From Novosphingobium sp. G106 (GTDB lineage Bacteria; Pseudomonadota; Alphaproteobacteria; Sphingomonadales; Sphingomonadaceae), in NCBI RefSeq assembly GCF_019075875.1, contig NZ_JAHOOZ010000001.1, forward strand, positions 4,902,001-4,966,000: DNA of 64,000 nt. The letters run 5' to 3'. The position numbers were made by a program, and so were the translations under genes. Below, in pieces: positions 33,704 through 42,035 of the stretch. The notes under the pieces are model-generated. The model saw only the letters and a program-made list of their open reading frames with translations, had not been told where the DNA came from and did not search any database. How positions within the stretch are numbered: the first letter of the stretch is position 1; each line of letters opens with the position of its first letter.

Positions 33704-34779
33704 GGCAGTTTCTCCAGCAACCCGATCGTGTCGTGGTCGAGCATCGCGCTGGAGAACCGCGCGGTATAGGCCGTGTTGATCGCTTCGGGCTGGAACTCCG
33801 AGGCGTTGACCAGGAAGATCGCATAGCCGTTCGCCACGAAGCAGCCGAACTGGTGCATGAACTCGTCCAATGACGGTGGAGTCACCCCGTTGCGGATCAA
33901 CTCCTCACGGTAATGCGCCACCAGTTGCCGTTCGTGCGCGCGCCGCACCGGCACATCGAGCGCGCCCGTGATGTGATAGGAAATCTCGTACATCGCCGGC
34001 GCCAGATGCGGCAGCGAGTCGAAAAAGCCGGGCGTGCCGTCGGTATCGACGTAGAGGTTGCCGAGGTGCGTGTCGCCGTGGATCAGCATGGTCGGCAGCG
34101 TCCGGCACAGCGCGTTGAGCTTGTCCATAGCCCCGATCATCCAGTCGAGATCGTGGAAGCAGACCGATGCCGCCGCGCCGCGCGCGCTGTTGACGTAACC
34201 CTGCCAGATCTCGGGTTTGAACACAGTGCCGAAATAGGTCGCGTCGGCGATGTGCGGCGCCCAGGCGAAGCGGCCGCCAGGACGGATGTCGGGCGACTCC
34301 CAGGTCATCGCGTGGTGGCGCGCGAGCAGCGTCAGCCGCTGCGCCACGGCCTCGGGCGTCTCGGGCCGCTGCGGGTGGAGGAAGGTCACACCGCGCGCGA
34401 CGAGATCGTCCATGATGACGATGCCCTGGCCCACGCCCTCGTCAAAGGCGGCGAAATGGCAATTGGGAAAGCGCAGCGGCGAATGCGGTGCGACGTCGGC
34501 ATAGGCGTGGACCTCTTCGCCGTGCATGTAGGCCATCATCCGGCTGTGCGCCTCGAACCCGCCCTTGAGGATGACCCGCTCGGGAATGCCCGCAGCCTTG
34601 CCCGCCTCGTCGAGGTCGAGTTCGAAGCGGATCTTGGTGCAGGTGCCGTGGTTGATGTCGAGCAGCCGGGCGCCGTGCAGCGTGATCCCGGGATACTTGA
34701 TCCGCAGCGCAGCCTGCAGCCATTCGGGCGTCAGCGCCTCGATCGTTACGGGCAACGGGTATGGACTATCGCTCGGCAT
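33700..34779 (-). CDS. APH-fold phosphotransferase family protein
   Basis: 359 residues. The catalytic loop is MLIHGDTHLGNLYVDTDG (H-G-D-x-H-x-x-N), followed by PGFFDS where kinases have the metal-binding aspartate, and the N-lobe has CTKIRFELDLDEAG and VILKGGF with the ATP lysine. The fold is shared with aminoglycoside, choline and ecdysteroid kinases. Start at 34779 (MPSDSPYPLP) follows GAGGAGGAG. It lies 56 bases behind the MFS pump gene, same strand, so substrate phosphorylation or CoA-pathway support is possible; not decidable. Confidence 0.87.
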   Translation of the reverse strand: MPSDSPYPLPVTIEALTPEWLQAALRIKYPGITLHGARLLDINHGTCTKIRFELDLDEAGKAAGIPERVILKGGFEAHSRMMAYMHGEEVHAYADVAPHSPLRFPNCHFAAFDEGVGQGIVIMDDLVARGVTFLHPQRPETPEAVAQRLTLLARHHAMTWESPDIRPGGRFAWAPHIADATYFGTVFKPEIWQGYVNSARGAAASVCFHDLDWMIGAMDKLNALCRTLPTMLIHGDTHLGNLYVDTDGTPGFFDSLPHLAPAMYEISYHITGALDVPVRRAHERQLVAHYREELIRNGVTPPSLDEFMHQFGCFVANGYAIFLVNASEFQPEAINTAYTARFSSAMLDHDTIGLLEKLP

Positions 34780-34835
34780 GGGCTCCTCCTCCGCTGAGGC
34801 TGATAGCACGGCAAGGCCGGGCAACAATGGGCAGG

Positions 34836-36335
34836 CTAGGCCTTCGCCTTCTTCGTCTGCATCAAAAAGGCGAGCGGCGAAGCGAGCGCGCCGACCAGAA
34901 ACAGCATCCAGAAGGCATCGACATAGGACACCATCGTTGCCTGCCGGACGATCTCGCCGCTCAGCGCGCCCAGCGTGTCGGGCAGGCTGAAATCTGCGTT
35001 GGGCAGGCCCAGGCTCACCGCTGGATTGTCGGGCCGCACGCCCTCGGTCAGCCGCGACTGGACGATCGCCTCGTTGCGGTAGGTCAGCGTCTGCAGCACC
35101 GAGATGCCCACCGCCGAACCCAGGTAGCGCGTCAGCGTGCCGAATGCCGCGCCCTCGTTGCGCAGTTGCCGCGGCAGCGTGGTGAAGGCGATGGCCGCCA
35201 GCGGCACGAAGATCATGCTCGATCCCATGCCGTTGATTACCCCGGAGGCGATCACCAGCCACTCGTCGGCATCGAGCGACATGCGCGAAAGTAGCAAGGC
35301 CGACAGCGACGAGACTATCAGGCCGACGAAGACCAGCATCCGCGCGTCGATCCGGTTGATGATCCGGCCCATCACCAGTGTCGCGACGAAGGTGCCGAGC
35401 CCGCGCGGTGCGCTGACGAGGCCGATGGTGATGATCGGATAGCCATAGAGCGCCGAGAGCATCGGCGGCAGCAGCGACAGCACGCCGTAGATCATGATGC
35501 CCAGGAAAAAGCCGATCAGCGTCGAGATCACGTAATTGCGGTCGGCGAAGATTGCGAGGCGGATGAACGGATGCTCGGCGGTCAGCACGTGGACGATGAA
35601 CAGGAACAGCGCGAGGCCGGAGATCGTCGCTTCGATCCAGATCTCGGTCGACTGGAACCAGTCCTGCAACTGGCCGCGGTCCATCATCAGCTGGAACGAG
35701 CCGATCGCGACCGCCAGCAGCGCGAAGCCCAGCAGATCGAAGCGGCGTTTTTCTTCATCGTGCGCGTCGGGCATCACCGCCGACAGGCCGATGAAGGCGA
35801 ACAGGCCGATCGGCAGGTTGATCAGGAAGACCCAGTGCCACGAGAAGTTCTCGGTCAGCCAGCCGCCGAGCACTGGCCCGGCCAGCGGGCCCATGATCGC
35901 GGCGAGGCCGAACACCGCCATGGCCTTGCCGTGTTCCTCGGGCGGATGGATGTCGAGCAGGGTCGCCTGGCTCATCGGCACCAGCGCCGATCCCGCGGCG
36001 CCCTGGAGCAGGCGGAACAGCACGAGTTCGTCGAGATTGCTGGCGATGCCGCAAAGCAGCGAGGCGGCGGTGAAGCCGACGATCGACCAGAGCATCAGCC
36101 GGCGGCGGCCGAAGCGCCCCGCGAGCCAGCCGGTCAGCGGCGTCGCGATGGCCAGCGCGATGATATAGGAGGTCAGTACCCAGGCGATCTGCTCGCGCGA
36201 GGCCGAGGTCGTGCCCTGCATGTGCGGCAGCGCGACATTGGCGATCGTCGTGTCGATCTGGTTCATGATCGCCGAGGCCATCGAAAAGATCACGATCAGG
36301 CGGCGCTGGCCGGGTTGGGGGTATGCCTGGCTCAT
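34836..36335 (-). CDS. DHA2 (EmrB-like) MFS transporter
   Basis: 499 residues with about 14 membrane helices. Helix 1: IVIFSMASAIMNQIDTTIANVALPHMQG; motif A GWLAGRFGRRRLMLWS; motif C GPLAGPVLGGWLTENFSWHWVFLINLP; the C-terminal end is basic (MQTKKAKA). A proton-driven exporter of hydrophobic compounds. Unlike the pump at 9419 it has no fusion protein or outer-membrane gene beside it. Lies between the LysR gene and the phosphotransferase gene, all on one strand. Confidence 0.92.
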   Translation of the reverse strand: MSQAYPQPGQRRLIVIFSMASAIMNQIDTTIANVALPHMQGTTSASREQIAWVLTSYIIALAIATPLTGWLAGRFGRRRLMLWSIVGFTAASLLCGIASNLDELVLFRLLQGAAGSALVPMSQATLLDIHPPEEHGKAMAVFGLAAIMGPLAGPVLGGWLTENFSWHWVFLINLPIGLFAFIGLSAVMPDAHDEEKRRFDLLGFALLAVAIGSFQLMMDRGQLQDWFQSTEIWIEATISGLALFLFIVHVLTAEHPFIRLAIFADRNYVISTLIGFFLGIMIYGVLSLLPPMLSALYGYPIITIGLVSAPRGLGTFVATLVMGRIINRIDARMLVFVGLIVSSLSALLLSRMSLDADEWLVIASGVINGMGSSMIFVPLAAIAFTTLPRQLRNEGAAFGTLTRYLGSAVGISVLQTLTYRNEAIVQSRLTEGVRPDNPAVSLGLPNADFSLPDTLGALSGEIVRQATMVSYVDAFWMLFLVGALASPLAFLMQTKKAKA

Positions 36336-36377
36336 GGGATCAGACCAGCCTTGCCGGGCGGTGCCGCGCGCGTCACC

Positions 36378-37319
36378 TTAAATCTTGGCAAGCCGGGCCG
36401 CTTCGGGCTGGATCAGGATGCCCAGCGGATCGTCGTCCGCCGCCACGCGCACCTCTTCGAGCAGCCAGTCGCGGAAGGCGCGGACCTTGGCGAGGTTCCG
36501 CTTCTGTTCGGGATAGACGAGGTAGAAGCCGCGCGGATCGGTCGTGTAGTGATCGAACGGCGCGACCAGCAGGCCCGCCTTGATTGCTTCCGGGAACATC
36601 ACGGGAAAGAGCACGGCCGCGCCGTGTCCGGCGATCGCGGCATTGCCGTCGAGCACTTGTGAATCGAAACGCAGTCCCGGATCGCGATGGGGATCGTAGC
36701 CGGGCAGGCCGACCGAGGTGAACCACAGGTCCCACCATTCGTCGCTTGCGGACAGGCGCTGGACCTTCAGCAGATCGGCCGGCTCCTTCAGCGGATGCTT
36801 TTCGAGGAAAGCCGGGCTCGCCATGACCGTGAAGGTCTGGTTCATCAGGAAATGCGAGACGAAGCCCGGCGTCGGCGTGGTGATGCCGCGGATGCCGACA
36901 TCGACTTCGCCGGCGGACAGATCGACGAGCTCGTCCGAGACGTGGAACCGCACCGCGAGATTGGGGCGCTGCAGGTTGAACGAGCCGATCCGCCCGGCCA
37001 GCCAGTTGGCCGCGAAAGTGCGCGAGCAGGTGATGCTCAGCACGGCTTCGTTTTCAGTCTGCGCTGCGGCGAAGGCCTCGCCGAGAATGCCGAAGGCCTC
37101 GGTCACGCGCGGCGCGATGCGCTTGCCCAGCGGGGTCAGCGCCATGCCGCGGCCCTTGCGCATGAACAACTGCGCGCCGAGCCTCTCTTCCAATAGCTTG
37201 ATCTGATAGGAAACCCCGGCCTGGGTCAGCGCCAATTCCTCGGCGGCGCGGCTGTAGTTCTCGTGCCGGGCGGCGGCTTCGAAAACGCGGACGGCGGCGA
37301 GGGGCGGGAGCTGCGGCAT
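36378..37319 (-). CDS. LysR family regulator (GcvA-like)
   Basis: 313 residues. N-terminal HTH LAAVRVFEAAARHENYSRAAEELALTQAGVSYQIKLLEERLGAQLFMRKGRG, followed by a two-lobe effector domain (LSITCSRTFAANWLAGRIGSFN, VDVGIRGITT). GcvA-type LysR proteins with this start are common in catabolic clusters. Start at 37319 (MPQLPPLAAV) is the family start. It is followed by the MFS gene and may regulate it, or the divergent UrcA gene 230 bases away; direct repeats lie in that gap. Confidence 0.91.
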   Translation of the reverse strand: MPQLPPLAAVRVFEAAARHENYSRAAEELALTQAGVSYQIKLLEERLGAQLFMRKGRGMALTPLGKRIAPRVTEAFGILGEAFAAAQTENEAVLSITCSRTFAANWLAGRIGSFNLQRPNLAVRFHVSDELVDLSAGEVDVGIRGITTPTPGFVSHFLMNQTFTVMASPAFLEKHPLKEPADLLKVQRLSASDEWWDLWFTSVGLPGYDPHRDPGLRFDSQVLDGNAAIAGHGAAVLFPVMFPEAIKAGLLVAPFDHYTTDPRGFYLVYPEQKRNLAKVRAFRDWLLEEVRVAADDDPLGILIQPEAARLAKI

Positions 37320-37426
37320 GGCCCTGTCATAAGCCAAGCTTGTATGTTTCGTCCATGCTTTTGTTGGAGCCGGGGGGCGTTCCATCATACCAACGGGTTC
37401 ACGGCATGACGGTGAAAATGCCGTTC

Positions 37427-37459
37427 GTTCGATCAAATGTTCCGTCAGTTCGATCATAT
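37427..37459. promoter_or_regulatory. direct repeat GTTCGATCAWAT, two copies
   Basis: GTTCGATCAAAT (37427-37438) and GTTCGATCATAT (37448-37459) start 21 bases apart, two helical turns, in the 228-base gap between the divergent LysR and UrcA genes. They could bind a dimeric regulator on one DNA face. Otherwise I see nothing in this gap. Confidence 0.35.
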
Positions 37460-37548
37460 CCGCTGTCGAGGCCGGCAGCTAATTCGTTCGCCATCAGCCG
37501 GCGGCGATCTGCGCTTGGCCGGCATCGAACAAGCGAAGGGGAAATGCC

Positions 37549-37881
37549 ATGTTGAAGAAAATATTGCAGGCGGCCGCGCTTGCGGCAGCAGTCCTTGCCT
37601 CGGTTCCCGGGATGGCGGCGGAAGCGGATACGACAAAGGTCCGTGTCTATTACGGTGATCTCGACCTGTCGAACCAGGGTGATATCCAGACCCTCGACCG
37701 CCGCCTGACGCGTGCGGTGGAAGCCGTCTGTCCGAGCGATAACGGCGTGGTCGAACTCTCGCTGAAGCGCGTGATCGCACTGTGCCGCGCGGCCAAGCAT
37801 GCGGAGATCGCACCGGCGCGCCAGTCGATCCTCGCTGCTGCTGCCCGCAATGCCCCCGCCAATTTTGCCACGGCGCAGTGA
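37549..37881 (+). CDS. UrcA family secreted protein
   Basis: 110 residues. Signal peptide LKKILQAAALAAAVLASVPGMAA, then TTKVRVYYGDLDLSNQGDIQTLDRRLTRAVEAVC and LKRVIALCRAAKHAEIAPA. The motif of a strand, DLDLS, a helical DRRLTRAVEAVC and a second cysteine helix is the UrcA signature, better conserved than in the protein at 18843. Exported; function unknown. GAAGGGGA precedes the ATG. A terminator hairpin lies 25 bases after its stop. Confidence 0.88.
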   Translation: MLKKILQAAALAAAVLASVPGMAAEADTTKVRVYYGDLDLSNQGDIQTLDRRLTRAVEAVCPSDNGVVELSLKRVIALCRAAKHAEIAPARQSILAAAARNAPANFATAQ

Positions 37882-37905
37882 CCCCTGACCCCGGGCCCAC
37901 GCCGA

Positions 37906-37970
37906 CCGCCATCAGCCGGGTTTGCCGGGAAGCAATCCATAAGCCTGGCTGATGGCGGACCCTTTATTTC
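37906..37970 (+). terminator. terminator after the UrcA gene
   Basis: CCGCCATCAGCC (37906-37917) pairs perfectly with GGCTGATGGCGG (37947-37958), with a G-U extension inside and a loop of about 23 bases that holds a small TTGC/GCAA stem, then ACCCTTTATTTCTTAT. The convergent ThDP-enzyme gene stops at 37978. Confidence 0.6.
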
Positions 37971-37977
37971 TTATAGG

Positions 37978-39762
37978 TCAGTATCCGCTGCCTTGCTCCA
38001 TCGGCGCGCTGTCGGCCTTGGCCGCCGGCGCGCTGCTCGCACCGGGAACGCCTAGGAAATCGCCGTCCTCGCCGTACCAGGTGCGGAATTCTGCGAAGCC
38101 GGGCAGGCCGGCAAAGCTCTGGTTGGCCGAAGCATCCACCTCGACATGGACCAGTGCGGGTTTGCCCGAAGCGAGCGCACGCGCGACCGCCGGGCCGATG
38201 TCGGCGACCTTGTCGACATATTCGCCATGCGCGCCAAGGCTCTCGGCGGTCTTATCGAGGCGGACGTGGTGGTTCCACTTGGCCTCGGGCGTGGAAGTGT
38301 CGTTGCCGTAGTTCGCCTTGTACGAGGCGACTTCGATACCCCAGGCATGGTCGACCGCGACCACCACCAGCAGCGGCAGGTTCTTGCGTACCGCGGTCTC
38401 GATCTCTGCGATATGGAACAGCACCGAGCTGTCGCCGGTCAGCAGTACGACGCGGCGCTCGGGGCCGACGGCGATCTGTGCGCCGACCGCATAGGGAAGG
38501 CCCGGCCCGATCGCACCATAGTTCGAATTCCACATGGCATCGCGCGGGGTGATCTGCAGCAGCGCGTTGAACCACATTGCCGAAGCGCCGCCGTCGCGGA
38601 CGATCACGGCGTCCTTGGGCAGCATCTTCGTGGCTTCGATCGAGAGGCGGCCGGGATGGATCGGCTCGCCCGCAGGGATCGATTCCACCAGCGCGCGCTT
38701 CTGCACTGCATGGCTCTCGGCCCAGCCTGCCATTTCGGCCGGCGCGGTGCGCTGCAGGTTGCCGAGCGCTCCGGTCAACTGCGGCAGCACCGCCTTGAGA
38801 TCGCCGACCAGCGGCACGTCGATCGGGCGGTTGACGCCGATCGCGGTGGGATCGCGCTCGATGTAGATCCACTTGCGGTCGGCCTTGCCTTTGGCCCAGT
38901 GGCGCCCCCGGCCGTAATGCATGGCCTCGCCGATCTCGGTGCCTACCGCCAGCACCACGTCGGCTCGTGCCACGGCCTCGGCCGCCGCGTCGGAACCGTA
39001 GGGGAAGCTCACGCCGTCCATGCCTTCGAGCACGGCATCGACCGCCGTCGTGGATACGATCGGGCAGGCGAGCTTCTTGCCCAGTGCAATCAGATCGGCA
39101 TGCGCGCGCGAGGCGAAGGCGCCCTGGCCGACGAGCATGATCGGCTGCTCGGCCTCGGTCAGCAGCCGGACGGCCTCGGCCAGCGCGGTGGTGCCGGCCT
39201 CCTGGTTGACCAGACGATAGCGGTGCGGCGGCGGCGCGGGCGGCAGGTCGAATGTCGCGGCCATGACCGACAGCGGCAACTCGACCATGGTCGGGCCGGG
39301 CACGCCCGACAGTGCGCGGCGGAACGCCTCGTGGAAGATCTCGTCGGTCTGCTCGGGATATTCGATCGTGCCGATCCACTTCATCGCACCTTCGAACAGC
39401 GCGGGCTGTGGCATGTGCTGCATCTTGCCGCGGCGGACGCGCTGTTCGTAGAAGCGCTGGCGCTGCGCCATGATGAACACGGCGGGCACGTTCTCCTTGG
39501 CGAGATAGGCCGCGCCCGCGGCGATGTTCGCGACGCCGGGGCCTTTGTTGATGCCCATCACCGCGGGCTTGCCGGTCATCCGGTAATAGCCGTCGGCCAT
39601 CAGCGCGCCGGCCTGTTCGTGGTGCGGCGCCACCAGCGTCATGCCGCGCTTTTCGGCTTCGAGGAACATCGCGAAGAAGCTGGGATCGGGAATGCCGAAC
39701 ACCGTATCGACGCCTTCGGCCTGGAGCAGGTCGACGATGCGCTCGTGCATCTTGCTGGGCAT
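37978..39762 (-). CDS. thiamine diphosphate-dependent enzyme (acetolactate-synthase-like)
   Basis: 594 residues with the three-domain architecture. The catalytic glutamate is Glu49 in APHHEQAGALMADGYYRMTG, and KGPGVANIAAGAAYLAKENVPAVFIM follows. The C-terminal ThDP motif reads GDSSVLFHIAEIETAV...DHAWG where most members have GDG and NN, so Mg2+/ThDP binding is slightly altered. Overall similarity is to 2-hydroxyacyl-CoA lyase, benzoylformate decarboxylase or sulfoacetaldehyde-type enzymes; reaction not decidable. Start at 39762 (MPSKMHERI) is preferred because of the upstream GAGAGGATTC. Probably cotranscribed with the nitroreductase gene. Confidence 0.87.
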   Translation of the reverse strand: MPSKMHERIVDLLQAEGVDTVFGIPDPSFFAMFLEAEKRGMTLVAPHHEQAGALMADGYYRMTGKPAVMGINKGPGVANIAAGAAYLAKENVPAVFIMAQRQRFYEQRVRRGKMQHMPQPALFEGAMKWIGTIEYPEQTDEIFHEAFRRALSGVPGPTMVELPLSVMAATFDLPPAPPPHRYRLVNQEAGTTALAEAVRLLTEAEQPIMLVGQGAFASRAHADLIALGKKLACPIVSTTAVDAVLEGMDGVSFPYGSDAAAEAVARADVVLAVGTEIGEAMHYGRGRHWAKGKADRKWIYIERDPTAIGVNRPIDVPLVGDLKAVLPQLTGALGNLQRTAPAEMAGWAESHAVQKRALVESIPAGEPIHPGRLSIEATKMLPKDAVIVRDGGASAMWFNALLQITPRDAMWNSNYGAIGPGLPYAVGAQIAVGPERRVVLLTGDSSVLFHIAEIETAVRKNLPLLVVVAVDHAWGIEVASYKANYGNDTSTPEAKWNHHVRLDKTAESLGAHGEYVDKVADIGPAVARALASGKPALVHVEVDASANQSFAGLPGFAEFRTWYGEDGDFLGVPGASSAPAAKADSAPMEQGSGY

Positions 39763-39783
39763 GGCCAGGAATCCTCTCAAGAT

Positions 39784-39796
39784 AATGTATACGATT
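39784..39796. promoter_or_regulatory. GTATAC-centred repeat upstream of ThDP enzyme gene
   Basis: AATGTATACGATT contains the GTATAC core seen in many GntR/FadR-type operators (NTNGTATACNAN) with AAT and ATT flanks. It lies 22 bases before the ThDP enzyme start. No GntR gene is next to it. Confidence 0.3.
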
Positions 39797-39827
39797 CGTG
39801 CCCGTTAGCGGGGAATCGCGGGTCTCG

Positions 39828-40469
39828 TCAAAACCCGTTGTAAGTCAGCACTTCCGAAACCGGCTTGCGCCAAGCCCTCTTGAAATCGGTGCCTATCGTA
39901 TAGGCGACGGGGAAGAAGCCGACCTGGGTATACTCGTCTAACGGAATGCCGAGGAGTTCGGCAATCTCCTTCTCGCGCCGGCTGGTGACCGTCGCCCAGA
40001 TCGAGCCGAGCCCGCGCGAGCGTAGCGCCAGCATGAAGCTCCAGACAGCCTGGACGATCGAGCCCCACATCGATGCCTGGTCGACCACGCTCTTGCCCTC
40101 GACACGGCCCGGCATCAGCGGGATCAGGATCGCGGGCATCGTGTCGAGCTTCTCGACCAGGGCGAAAGCGGATTCGAGCAGCTTGTCCTCGCGCGGATCG
40201 CTGCCGGAAAGGTAGCGGACGCTGGGTACCGCGCCGCTGCTCAGCACACCCATCGCTGCGCGGTATTCGTCCGCGAGCTTGCGGACCATTGCCGGGTCGT
40301 CGACGACGATCCAACGCCAGTCGTTACGATTACTGCCGTTGGGTGCCTGGAGCGCGAGTTCCAGGCATTCCTCGATCACCGAGCGTGGAACGGCCCGCGT
40401 CGTGTCGAGCCGCTTGCGCACGGCGCGGGTGGTGGTGAGGATCTCGTCGAAAGTGAGGTCGAGCTTCAT
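39828..40469 (-). CDS. nitroreductase family flavoprotein
   Basis: 213 residues. Start MKLDLTFDEILTTTRAVRKR has the FMN-phosphate arginines, LQAPNGSNRNDWRWIVV is the family APS-type segment, and LALRSRGLGSIWATVT near the C-terminus is the GLG flavin segment. Family members reduce nitro groups, quinones or enones, using NAD(P)H and FMN; some are dehydrogenases. It precedes the ThDP enzyme gene (65 bases) and is divergent from ogt. Confidence 0.9.
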   Translation of the reverse strand: MKLDLTFDEILTTTRAVRKRLDTTRAVPRSVIEECLELALQAPNGSNRNDWRWIVVDDPAMVRKLADEYRAAMGVLSSGAVPSVRYLSGSDPREDKLLESAFALVEKLDTMPAILIPLMPGRVEGKSVVDQASMWGSIVQAVWSFMLALRSRGLGSIWATVTSRREKEIAELLGIPLDEYTQVGFFPVAYTIGTDFKRAWRKPVSEVLTYNGF

Positions 40470-40578
40470 CGCGGCGTCCTTCCCGGGCTTGTCGCAGCCA
40501 CTATCGCATTGACCGCAATCCCCGGGAAGCGGGCGCGGCCAATTCCTCGCATAGGCCTGGCATGATAGGAGACAGACG

Positions 40579-41070
40579 ATGACCTATGCTTTTAAGACCA
40601 TGCCTTCGCCGGTGGGTGAGTTGACCTTGGTGGCGAGCGACAAGGGGCTGACCGCGATCCTTTGGGAGAACGATGATCCGGACCGCGTTCGGCTGGCCGA
40701 CAGGACCGAACAACCGGCCCATCCGGTGCTGGTCGAGACAGCACGTCAGCTCGATGAGTATTTCGCCGGCAAGCGCTCCGCATTCGACCTGCCGCTCGAT
40801 TTCCATGGCACCTATTTTCAGAAGCGCGTCTGGGCGCAGCTGCTGGCGATCCCGTTCGGCGAGACGCGCAGCTACGGCGAGATCGCGCGGGCGCTCGGCC
40901 AGCCCACCGCAAGCCGGGCTGTCGGCGCGGCCAACGGCAAGAACCCCATCTCGATCGTTGCGCCGTGCCACCGCGTTGTCGGCACCAATGGCTCGCTCAC
41001 AGGCTTTGCCGGCGGGCTGGAGGCTAAGCAGCGGCTGCTGGCGCTCGAAGGTCTGGAGTTCGGGCTCTAA
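40579..41070 (+). CDS. ogt: methylated-DNA--protein-cysteine methyltransferase
   Basis: 163 residues. RVWAQLLAIPFGETRSYGEIARALGQP is the DNA-binding wing-like helix start, and IVAPCHRVVGTNGSLTGFAGGLEAKQRLL contains the active Cys130 in PCHRV. It removes alkyl groups from O6-guanine by self-methylation. The length equals standalone Ogt proteins. Its stop shares CTAA with the histone-deacetylase-family gene on the opposite strand. Confidence 0.95.
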   Translation: MTYAFKTMPSPVGELTLVASDKGLTAILWENDDPDRVRLADRTEQPAHPVLVETARQLDEYFAGKRSAFDLPLDFHGTYFQKRVWAQLLAIPFGETRSYGEIARALGQPTASRAVGAANGKNPISIVAPCHRVVGTNGSLTGFAGGLEAKQRLLALEGLEFGL

Positions 41071-41993
41071 CGCAGCGCGTCTACATGGGCGGCGGCGGAC
41101 TCGGCCAGAGCTTCGAGATCGTACCCGCCTTCGAGCAGCGAGACGATCCTGCCCTGCGCGTGGCGCCCAGCGAGCGCGACCAGTTCGCGCGTGATCCAGG
41201 CATAGTCCTCGGTCTCGAGCATCATTTGGGCCAGCGGGTCGCGGCGGTGCGCGTCGAAGCCGGCCGAGACGATGACAAGCTCTGGCGCGAAAGCGTCGAG
41301 CGCGGGCAGTAGCACGTCTTTCCATGCCCGCTGGAACTCGGCGCTGCCGCTGCCGGGTGCGAGCGGGGCATTGGCGACGTTGTGCGCGGTTCCCTGCTCG
41401 CGCGCACTGCCGGTGCCCGGATAGCATGGGCTCTGGTGGCTCGAGGCGAAGAACAGGTTCGGATCGCTCCAGAACTCTTCCTGCGTGCCGTTGCCGTGGT
41501 GGACGTCGAAATCGGCGACGGCGATGCGGGTCAGCCCCCAGCGGTCGCGCGCGTGGTGCGCGGCGACGGCGACGTTGTTGAACAGGCAGAAGCCCATCGC
41601 GGTGGCCGGGCGGGCGTGATGGCCGGGCGGACGCACCGCGGCGAAGGCGGCTTCGGCTTCTCCCTGCATGACCATGTCGACGGCACGGATCGCGGCACCA
41701 GCGGCGCGCAATGCGGCCTCGATCGAGCCGGGCGAAATGATCGTATCGGCGTCGAGCGCGGCGAGCGTGCCTTCGGGCACTTGCGTGGCCAGCAATTCGC
41801 GCACGTAGTCGGCGTCATGGACGCGGGCGAGCTGTTCGGCCGAGGCTTTCGGCGCCTGTTCGCGCAGCAGGTCGGGGAAGTGTGCCTCGGCCAGTGCGGC
41901 CTGCACCGCGCGCAGGCGGTCGGGCCGTTCGGGGTGGCCCTCGCCGGTGTCGTGATCGAGGCAGGCCTCGTGGGTGATCAGCGCGATCGGCAT
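41067..41993 (-). CDS. class II histone-deacetylase-like acetylpolyamine/acyl amidohydrolase
   Basis: 308 residues. Start THEACLDHDTGEGHPERPDRLRAV, charge relay VRPPGHHARP, metal-binding VADFDVHHGNGTQEEFW, and SAGFDAHRRDPLAQM with LLEGGYD. All zinc ligands of the deacetylase fold are visible. Bacterial members deacetylate acetylpolyamines, acetoin-related or other small substrates. Cytoplasmic. Convergent with ogt, upstream of an SDR gene transcribed the same way. Confidence 0.93.
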   Translation of the reverse strand: MPIALITHEACLDHDTGEGHPERPDRLRAVQAALAEAHFPDLLREQAPKASAEQLARVHDADYVRELLATQVPEGTLAALDADTIISPGSIEAALRAAGAAIRAVDMVMQGEAEAAFAAVRPPGHHARPATAMGFCLFNNVAVAAHHARDRWGLTRIAVADFDVHHGNGTQEEFWSDPNLFFASSHQSPCYPGTGSAREQGTAHNVANAPLAPGSGSAEFQRAWKDVLLPALDAFAPELVIVSAGFDAHRRDPLAQMMLETEDYAWITRELVALAGRHAQGRIVSLLEGGYDLEALAESAAAHVDALR

Positions 41994-42035
41994 GGTCGGA
42001 CTATGCCTGCGCAGGCCGGGAAGGTCGATGCGGAT

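Noticed and set aside
38146..39843. 565-residue frame on the plus strand
   Set aside because: Antisense of the ThDP enzyme gene, His/Asp/Arg/Gly-rich without any family motif.
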